A stretch of DNA of 5,152 nucleotides, from assembly GCA_003501565.1 (NCBI GenBank), contig DNPC01000479.1:1-5152 (forward strand), read 5' to 3'. The number at the start of each line of letters is the position of its first letter. The first letter of the stretch is position 1. Positions 1 through 5,152 of the stretch are shown piece by piece. The notes under the pieces were generated by a model. That model saw only the letters and a program-made list of their open reading frames with translations. It was not told the DNA's origin and ran no database searches. The position numbers and the translations under genes are program-made. Source of the DNA: Planctomycetaceae bacterium (GTDB taxonomy: Bacteria; Planctomycetota; Planctomycetia; Pirellulales; Pirellulaceae).

Positions 1-396
1 AACGACCACCAAGCTCGAGCCGAAGCCTGCGACCAGCCAATCGCAGGGTTGCTGGAAGATCTCAAACGCCGCGGCATGCTGAAAGACACCCTGGTGATCT
101 GGGGTGGCGAGTTCGGCCGCACGCCTGCAGCGCAAGGCAACGATGGCCGAAACCACAATAACAAGGGCTATACCACGTGGATGGCCGGTGGCGGCGTCAA
201 AGGTGGCTTCAGTTACGGTGCGACTGACGAACATGGATTCGCGGCCGTGGAAAACCCATGCCACATCCACGATTGGCATGCCACCATTCTGCACTTAATG
301 GGAATCGACCACACGCAATTGACCTATCGTTACGCCGGTCGCGACTTCCGCCTGACCGACGTTCACGGCAATATCGCCACGGATATCTTGGCCTAA
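1..396 (+). CDS. DUF1501 domain-containing protein, C-terminal part (5' end outside window)
   Basis: Frame 1 is open from the first base and ends with TAA at 394-396, giving 131 visible residues. The fragment has the usual end of DUF1501 proteins (PF07394, alkaline phosphatase/sulfatase-like fold): GGEFGRTP at visible residues 35-42, GRNHN at 49-53, AGGGVKGG at 62-69, YGATDE at 72-77, HDWHATILHLMG at 90-101, and a closing YRYAGRDFRLTD at 109-120. The acidic and histidine residues in these motifs match the metal-site positions expected of the superfamily, but no activity is established for the family. Known members usually carry a Tat-type signal and are exported; that end is not visible here. 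In Planctomycetes these genes often sit next to DUF1549/DUF1553 (cytochrome-like) genes, so such a partner may lie to the left; this is inference. The C-terminus appears complete and undamaged. Family assignment is very secure, the substrate unknown. Confidence 0.95.
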   Translation, partial: NDHQARAEACDQPIAGLLEDLKRRGMLKDTLVIWGGEFGRTPAAQGNDGRNHNNKGYTTWMAGGGVKGGFSYGATDEHGFAAVENPCHIHDWHATILHLMGIDHTQLTYRYAGRDFRLTDVHGNIATDILA

Positions 397-589
397 TTCC
401 GATCAGCGCACTACCGTCCTGTTGGATTCACGGTGCAATGTTAAAATGCTTCGCGATGTGTTCTTGTGCAATGATTGCGTGTGTTTCCGCGTTCGCTTGC
501 ATTCGCAACTAGTTCGCAGCGACTCCCTCGCCTTGGAACTTGGACAGTCGTTGCAATTCCTTGGCCTTTAGCCGCGTGCAGAATATTCA
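397..589. other. Intergenic gap between DUF1501 gene and rsmF
   Basis: This 193-base stretch holds no convincing gene. An AT-rich TTAAAAT at 441-447 could serve as a -10 element, but no good -35 hexamer lies 16-18 bases upstream. No hairpin followed by a T-run is visible after the DUF1501 stop. A 24-codon cysteine-rich frame (438-512) is present but has no support. An in-frame TAG at 569-571 closes the rsmF reading frame upstream of its ATG. The promoter of rsmF is presumably in this gap but cannot be placed. Confidence 0.6.
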
Positions 590-2044
590 ATGCCCGACCT
601 TGATTGGCAAGCCATTCTGGGGCCGGTTCTTGGCAATGGTGTGGCAGGCGGAATATCCTCGGGCGAGCTCGAAGACTTCGAGCAATCTGTCTTCCGGATC
701 CCGCCGCGAAGTGTTCGCCTAGCACCAGATTGTTTGGTCGAACTACCCTTTGAAACACTGCCAGTTGCTTGGCTGGATTCGGGTCGGGAGCTTGTTGATT
801 CATCGATCCGCCCCGGTGCTTACTTGCAGCATGCCGCGGGGTGCTACTATGTTCAAGACGCAGCATCGATGCTAGCAGTCGCGTTGTGTGACGTGCAGCC
901 AGGTCAGCAAATCTGCGATCTATGCGCCGCACCCGGCGGCAAAAGCACAGCCTTAGCCGAATTGCTGTGCGGAGACGGTTGGCTGCTGGCAAACGAAGTA
1001 ATCCACTCGCGGCTCGGCGTGTTGACCGCTGCCCTCGCGCGAACTGGCAAGGCCAACTATTTGGTTTCCAATCAAGACTCGCAGGCGCTGGCGGGGGCGA
1101 CGGGTTCGCTATTTGATTGTGTGCTTGTGGACGCCCCTTGCTCAGGGCAGTCGATGGTCGCTCGCGGCAAACAATCGATGGCTTCGTTTACAACTGACCA
1201 AGTCGCCCACAGCGCAGCCCGACAGCACCGCATCGTAGGATCGGCTGCGAAAATGGTGCGTCCTGGAGGCCGCCTTGTGTATTCCACTTGCACTTTCGCC
1301 TACGAAGAAAACGAAGCTATCATCGAGCCACTCCTAGAGTCCGGACGCTGGCAGCCCGCGCCGATACCTAGTGGCCTTGAGCAGTATGCCAGCCCGGTTG
1401 CCGCTGGGTGTTATCGGCTATGGCCGCACCGAGATCGGTGTGCTGGTGGATTCGCTGCTGCTCTTGTCAGCACCGGGCATCAACAGGCTGATATCGACAC
1501 GCAACATCCCAGACACAGCAAGTGGCAATGCCAAGACGACTTGCCGGAGGACGTAGCCGAGTGGTTCCGTAGCGACGCTGCCCTTCCGTTCAAATCCAGC
1601 TTGTACAACACAGGTGAGCGCCTGGAACTCATCCCTTCGGCCGCAATAGACAACTGCCTGGGCATTGCTTACTCAGGAGTTCCGATTGCGAGCGTAAGAC
1701 ACGCTGCTGGTGCAAGGTTGCGCAATGCAAAACCGTCAGGCTTGAACCTCAAGAAACGCGGCAAACAAGGTAGCCCGCCCAATGCCGCTCGCTATGAACC
1801 GGCATATGCTTCGGCGATTTTGGATGACGTCTTACCTGCTCGACGGAGTGTAGAACTGACAGACGCACAGGCGATACGGTTCGTCTCCGGTGAACCGATT
1901 CGTGACGCGATTAACTGCGATCCAGGTTGGTGTGTTGTCCACTGGCGCAACCGCCCTCTTGCTTGGGGCAAGTTCGCTGGAGGCATCCTTAAGAACCACC
2001 TCCCAAAACCACTTCGGCAATCAGGTTGTATTGCTGATAGGTAA
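590..2044 (+). CDS. rsmF: RsmF-type 16S rRNA (cytosine-C5)-methyltransferase
   Basis: This 484-residue protein is an S-adenosylmethionine-dependent RNA m5C methyltransferase of the NOL1/NOP2/Sun family, acting in the cytoplasm on rRNA. A SAM-binding motif I (CAAPGGKS) is at residues 112-119, motif IV DAPCSGQ at 181-187 (Cys184, the release-assisting cysteine in the family), and motif VI STCTF at 232-236 (Cys234, the nucleophile position). The conserved RLWPHRDRCAGGF stretch at 276-288 ends the catalytic domain. After a less conserved linker (about 295-345), residues 446-476 (GWCVVHW, PLAWGK, GGILKNHLPKPLR) match the C-terminal PUA-like RNA-binding domain typical of RsmF, which separates it from RsmB, with its N-terminal NusB-like domain. 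Length is close to E. coli RsmF (about 480). ATG 590 is the first start after the in-frame TAG at 569-571; no Shine-Dalgarno sequence precedes it. The exact target cytosine (C1407 in E. coli) is inferred from the family. Confidence 0.93.
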   Translation: MPDLDWQAILGPVLGNGVAGGISSGELEDFEQSVFRIPPRSVRLAPDCLVELPFETLPVAWLDSGRELVDSSIRPGAYLQHAAGCYYVQDAASMLAVALCDVQPGQQICDLCAAPGGKSTALAELLCGDGWLLANEVIHSRLGVLTAALARTGKANYLVSNQDSQALAGATGSLFDCVLVDAPCSGQSMVARGKQSMASFTTDQVAHSAARQHRIVGSAAKMVRPGGRLVYSTCTFAYEENEAIIEPLLESGRWQPAPIPSGLEQYASPVAAGCYRLWPHRDRCAGGFAAALVSTGHQQADIDTQHPRHSKWQCQDDLPEDVAEWFRSDAALPFKSSLYNTGERLELIPSAAIDNCLGIAYSGVPIASVRHAAGARLRNAKPSGLNLKKRGKQGSPPNAARYEPAYASAILDDVLPARRSVELTDAQAIRFVSGEPIRDAINCDPGWCVVHWRNRPLAWGKFAGGILKNHLPKPLRQSGCIADR

Positions 2045-2225
2045 GCCGCGTCGAACCGAGCGCTGTCTGCGGCGATGTGGTACGACTGGCACGTACGCTT
2101 CTCCTGGCACCTTTCAACGAGCAAGGTGCTGGTCGCCACGGTGTCGCGGGGATGGGATTTGTGGAGTAAAATTGATGACGCCGAACGTTGTTGGTCCGCT
2201 CAGTAACTGGTTGAGACGTTAGAAA
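2045..2225. other. Intergenic gap between rsmF and yebC
   Basis: The 181 bases hold no convincing gene. They contain an imperfect hairpin (2104-2132, listed separately) and a TAAAAT at 2167-2172 that could be a -10 element for yebC; the bases 17 upstream (TCGCGG, 2144-2149) are not like a -35 box, so this promoter is only a possibility. An in-frame TAG at 2220-2222 lies just before the yebC ATG and excludes any longer yebC start. A GAG at 2213-2215 is the only faint purine-rich candidate ribosome site. Confidence 0.5.
2104..2132 (+). repeat. Imperfect inverted repeat (hairpin) after rsmF
   Basis: Arms 2104-2113 and 2123-2132 can pair over 10 base pairs, 8 Watson-Crick and 2 G-U wobble, around a 9-base loop (2114-2122). 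The perfect core is GCACCTT against AAGGTGC. It begins 60 bases after the rsmF stop. No T-run follows, so it is not a standard intrinsic terminator. It may be a weak 3'-end hairpin, a protein-binding palindrome, or chance. Confidence 0.3.
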
Positions 2226-2948
2226 ATGGGAAGAAGTTTCGAAGTCCGCAAGGCATCGATGGCCAAAACGGCCGCACAGAAGTCCAAACTGTATTCACGG
2301 TACGGAAAACAGCTGTACGTACTGGCCAAGAACAGTGGCGCCGACCCCGTTGCCAACCCGTCACTGCAAAGCTTGATTGAACGAGCCAAGAAAGAACAAG
2401 TTCCCAGTCATGTCATCGAGAAAGCTCTTGAAAAGGCGAGCGGTGCCGGTGGCGAAGACTACACGCCAGCCCGCTACGAAGGGTTTGGCCCTGGTGGGTG
2501 CGCGGTTATCATCGACTGCCTCACCGACAACAACAACCGTACAATCACCGACGTACGCAACTGTTTCACAAAAACCAGTTCAAAGATGGGTGCACCGGGT
2601 TCTGTCGCGCACTCTTTCGACCACCTCGCCGTTCTGCGTTTCGGCGGAGAAGACGCCGACCCGACTTTGGAAGCGCTCCTGATGGCCGAAGTCGATGTGA
2701 CAGACGTCGAATGTGAAGATGGCAACGTCACGGTCTTTGCACCAGCCAACGAGTTCTTCAAAGCCAAACAAGCTGTTTTAGAAGCGTTTCCGGACACGGA
2801 GTTCGACGTCGAAGAGATCACTTTTGTGCCACAGACACGCACAGAGATCACGGTCGACGATGTACCCATGTTTGACAAGTTCATGAACATGCTCGGCGAC
2901 TGCGAAGATGTCCAAGATGTTTACCATAACGCCATCCTACCCAGCTAA
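2226..2948 (+). CDS. yebC: YebC/PmpR-family protein, YeeN-like branch
   Basis: The 240-residue protein matches the whole length of the YebC/PmpR/TACO1 family (TIGR01033, usually about 240). Visible signatures are the basic N-terminal segment KTAAQKSKLYSRYGKQLY (14-31), the helical ERAKKEQVPSHVIEKALEKA (52-71), YEGFGPGG (84-91), TDNNNRT (100-106), GAPGSVAHSF (122-131) and the C-terminal DVQDVYHN (228-235). The N-terminus lacks the usual AGHSKWANIKHRK form and instead resembles E. coli YeeN (MGR..., SKIY..G.EIY), so it belongs to the YeeN-like branch. Family members have been described as DNA-binding regulators (PmpR) and, more recently, as ribosome-associated translation factors (mitochondrial TACO1, bacterial YebC); which applies here is open. 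ATG 2226 is chosen because a TAG ends the frame at 2220-2222 and MGR fits the family start; Met12 (2259) would cut off that start. The next gene begins 25 bases downstream, so co-transcription is likely. Confidence 0.94.
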   Translation: MGRSFEVRKASMAKTAAQKSKLYSRYGKQLYVLAKNSGADPVANPSLQSLIERAKKEQVPSHVIEKALEKASGAGGEDYTPARYEGFGPGGCAVIIDCLTDNNNRTITDVRNCFTKTSSKMGAPGSVAHSFDHLAVLRFGGEDADPTLEALLMAEVDVTDVECEDGNVTVFAPANEFFKAKQAVLEAFPDTEFDVEEITFVPQTRTEITVDDVPMFDKFMNMLGDCEDVQDVYHNAILPS

Positions 2949-2973
2949 GTAAGCTTCGTTAAAGCGCTCGCTC

Positions 2974-5152
2974 ATGACACGGATGTGCATCGCCCGATAC
3001 GGCTCAATTGCAATTCTAACTGGATTGCTTGTACACCCGGTACTAGCGCAGGCACCCGACGGCCGGGCAGATTCCTCGGCAGAGGCTCCTGCATCGGCGC
3101 GACCAGAAACCGAAACCCCCGCGCGATTCCCGCCTCCTCAAACGACCCCAGACAGCCAAGCATCACCGCCTTCTTCCGCGGGACCCAGCGATGGGACCGG
3201 CAATCAAACTGAGCCAAGCGGTAGTACACCGGCTCCTCCCGCTAGCCCTGCAGCCGAAACGACCGCCCGGCTGAAGGAACAAATCGCCGCTCGGCAAGCT
3301 CAGTTGCAGGCCAGTGAGCAATCTCTGGAACCGGAACTAGTTAAACGCCTGAGTACAACCTACACACAAGCTTTAACTTATCTCACCGCTGTGGAATCAG
3401 CGGAAACCGAATCTGCAAAATACTTGGAGCAAATCGCTGGCGCTGCTGAAGCGCTAAGTGAGGTCAATCAACAGATCGTCGATTTTACGCCCAGCCACCT
3501 GCGTGAAGACTTGACGATCAACGACCTACGGCTGGGTAAGGAACGACTTCAACAACTCAATCTGGCGTTATCAGCTGCTACAGGGGAGGTCGAACGGCTA
3601 GAAGCAGAACAAACCCGGCGGACGAAACGCCGTCAAGAGATCCCTGTTGAACTTTCTCGCCTGTCTGCTGAACTAGATGAACTGCGTACCGCTGACTTGC
3701 CCAGCGACAATGGCTCAGAAGCGCTCGGTGAAGCGATTCGCTGGCAAGCGGAAGCCAACGTGTTGGCAGATGAGGCACAGCTGAAGAAGCTTGAGCGTGA
3801 GCTGCAGACTTACGATTCGTTAGGCAGCTTGATGCCACAAGAGCTCGCCCTCGCCCGCGGCGTTGCCGAGGATCTGCGCGAAGCCGTGAAGATCGTCTCG
3901 CAACAGCTCGAATCGCTTCGTAGCAACCAGATTCAGCAGGCCAAGTACGACACGCAAGAATTGCTAGATCGAACCACCGACGAAGAAACTGCCAAACAAG
4001 TCTCAGAACTGCTGAGCAAAATTGAGAAGTGGCAAGAACTCGCTGGCCAGCACTTAAGTGTCGAAGCGGAAGTCATCACAGTGCGAGAGACGCTGGATCA
4101 CTGGCGCGGACGGCTCGCAAACATGCAGACGCTTGAGAAGGGATCTAACCAAGCACAAGGAGACTCGCTTACCGGTGGAGGGTCATTCAATAGTTGGGTT
4201 GGGCTGATGCTCAGGCGTCAACTGGACGAACTTCCGAGCACAACTCAGCTCGCGCGCGAGATCCGAGACGTGGATGAACAGCTTCGCGCTGCCAGAGCCA
4301 CACAATTCTCGCTTCAGGATTCGCAGCGAGATGTATTGCGTTCCAAACGTGAGATACAACGGCTCTACTTAAGCGATTCAACGATCGAAGACGTCGCGAA
4401 ACGTGAACCCGCGGTCGGGCAACGGTGGGAAGTCCTGCTGAAGCGCGAGTCTCTGCTGGCCGCTATGAAGATCGACGTTGACGAGTTTATCGACAGCTTG
4501 CTGCAACTGGCGACCACTCGACAACAACTGATAGATTTAACCTACGACTATCGCGCGTTCATCGACCGCCACATTCTGTGGATACGTTCTGCCGAACCGA
4601 TCGCTCGTTCCGATTTTCCCTCCGCGATCGAAGCCGCCCAGTGGCTATGCGATGCAAAGCTCCTGCAACTCGCGAAGTTGATTGCGAGCGACGCAGCCAG
4701 GTACCCGTGGTGGTATGCACTCTTCATTGGCAGCATTGGACTGTTAGTCGCCAATCGGACTGCCATGTTGCGGCTGATCAAGCAGCTCGGCAACGAAGCG
4801 GAAAAGAAGTCCTGTTCCAAGTTCCAGTTGACCGCCCGTGCTTTGCTTCTGACCGCCTTGGTCGCTTGCCCACTAGCAATCGTGCTGCTGTTTGCTCACT
4901 GGCGGTTGCTGGCAATTAGCAATTTTGACGGAATCGGAGTTGATGCCCAAGAGTACGTACGGGCCATTTCCCAAGGACTCCTTGCGGCGGCCTGGGTTTT
5001 ATTTCCGCTGGCCTTTCTTCGCCATGTGTGCCGTGATGGCGGCGTTGGGATTAAACACTTTGACTGGCCCAAACCTTTTTGCGAATTGATGCATCACAAC
5101 CTTGCCTGGCTTCTTGCCTGCGGGTTGCCCCTGGTGTTTTTGGTTCACGCGC
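2974..5152 (+). CDS. MscK/MscM-type large mechanosensitive channel, N-terminal part (3' end outside window)
   Basis: Frame 1 is open from ATG 2974 to the right edge, 726 residues without a stop. Residues 1-27 form a signal peptide: Arg3 and Arg8, hydrophobic core 12-20, cleavage expected after AQA (25-27). Residues 28-99 are a disordered-looking linker rich in Pro, Ser, Thr and Ala (16 Pro, no Lys). From 100 to about 570 lies an almost wholly helical Gln/Glu/Leu/Arg-rich coiled coil, as in the MscS_porin periplasmic domain (PF12795), broken by a Gly/Ser-rich loop at 390-405. Membrane helices follow at about 577-594, 620-643, 664-685 and 710-726 (cut off). RHVCRDGGVGIKHFDWP (683-699) resembles the CRPGG...HFRW signature of the MscK/MscM inner-membrane region (PF12794). 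Such proteins are inner-membrane osmotic release channels of about 1,100 residues; the MscS pore and beta domain should lie beyond the window. MscK and MscM cannot be told apart here. Met4 (2983) is an alternative start; no Shine-Dalgarno is seen. Confidence 0.88.
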   Translation, partial: MTRMCIARYGSIAILTGLLVHPVLAQAPDGRADSSAEAPASARPETETPARFPPPQTTPDSQASPPSSAGPSDGTGNQTEPSGSTPAPPASPAAETTARLKEQIAARQAQLQASEQSLEPELVKRLSTTYTQALTYLTAVESAETESAKYLEQIAGAAEALSEVNQQIVDFTPSHLREDLTINDLRLGKERLQQLNLALSAATGEVERLEAEQTRRTKRRQEIPVELSRLSAELDELRTADLPSDNGSEALGEAIRWQAEANVLADEAQLKKLERELQTYDSLGSLMPQELALARGVAEDLREAVKIVSQQLESLRSNQIQQAKYDTQELLDRTTDEETAKQVSELLSKIEKWQELAGQHLSVEAEVITVRETLDHWRGRLANMQTLEKGSNQAQGDSLTGGGSFNSWVGLMLRRQLDELPSTTQLAREIRDVDEQLRAARATQFSLQDSQRDVLRSKREIQRLYLSDSTIEDVAKREPAVGQRWEVLLKRESLLAAMKIDVDEFIDSLLQLATTRQQLIDLTYDYRAFIDRHILWIRSAEPIARSDFPSAIEAAQWLCDAKLLQLAKLIASDAARYPWWYALFIGSIGLLVANRTAMLRLIKQLGNEAEKKSCSKFQLTARALLLTALVACPLAIVLLFAHWRLLAISNFDGIGVDAQEYVRAISQGLLAAAWVLFPLAFLRHVCRDGGVGIKHFDWPKPFCELMHHNLAWLLACGLPLVFLVHA

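Noticed and set aside
438..512. Small cysteine-rich frame of 24 codons (MLKCFAMCSCAMIACVSAFACIRN) in the first gap, vaguely signal-peptide-like.
   Set aside because: No ribosome site, no mature part after the hydrophobic stretch, four possible Met codons and no recognisable family; most likely chance.
441..992. Minus-strand open frame of 183 codons overlapping the gap and the 5' part of rsmF.
   Set aside because: Arg/Ala/His-rich composition with no motif, antisense to the clearly real SAM-binding region of rsmF; a shadow frame.
1890..2222. Plus-strand frame of 110 codons spanning the rsmF end and the gap before yebC.
   Set aside because: Most of it overlaps the conserved PUA-like domain of rsmF in another frame; the remainder in the gap has no recognisable motif.
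2474..2890. Minus-strand open frame of 138 codons inside yebC.
   Set aside because: Ser/Thr/Val-rich sequence produced by the reverse of yebC codons; yebC is certain in the other direction.
2949..2973. Possible terminator or promoter between yebC and the channel gene.
   Set aside because: The 25 bases show no hairpin, no T-run and no promoter-like hexamers.
2985..3212. Frames of 75 (+) and 85 (-) codons over the proline-rich start of the channel gene.
   Set aside because: They overlap the signal peptide and linker of the continuous 726-codon channel frame and show no family features.
4578..5089. Two + frames (113 and 65 codons) and a - frame (4548-4820) near the right edge.
   Set aside because: They lie over the membrane helices and the CRDGG...HFDWP signature of the channel in its own frame.

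Overview
The window looks like ordinary chromosomal DNA from a planctomycete, probably of the Pirellulales (Rhodopirellula-like). The main reason is the C-terminal part of a DUF1501 protein at the left edge, a family greatly expanded in Planctomycetes. Other signs agree but are weaker: moderate GC, no clear Shine-Dalgarno sequences, and a very large MscK-type channel. The taxonomic call is inference from family content, not from a marker gene. All genes that can be supported lie on the + strand.

Layout. Bases 1-396 hold the last 131 residues of the DUF1501 protein. A 193-base gap with no convincing gene follows (397-589). Next is a complete RsmF-type 16S rRNA (cytosine-C5) methyltransferase (590-2044) with both motif cysteines and a C-terminal PUA-like domain. 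A 181-base gap (2045-2225) carries one imperfect hairpin and no clear promoter. A complete YebC/PmpR-family protein of the YeeN-like branch follows (2226-2948). Only 25 bases later begins a large gene (2974 to beyond the right edge). Its 726 visible residues are a signal peptide, a Pro/Ser/Thr/Ala-rich linker, a long periplasmic coiled coil and the first membrane helices of an MscK/MscM-type mechanosensitive channel. The pore-forming MscS domain lies outside the window.

How the genes work together. rsmF and yebC both belong to translation (rRNA modification; a YebC-family factor linked to translation or transcription control). The channel is an envelope osmotic safety valve. The short yebC-channel gap suggests co-transcription. 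The DUF1501 gene most likely belongs to a separate unit to the left. I see no mobile element, CRISPR array, tRNA, rRNA or defence system, and no convincing undescribed system. The points most worth a second look are the proline-rich linker of the channel, the yebC-channel pairing, and the lack of Shine-Dalgarno signals at all three visible starts.
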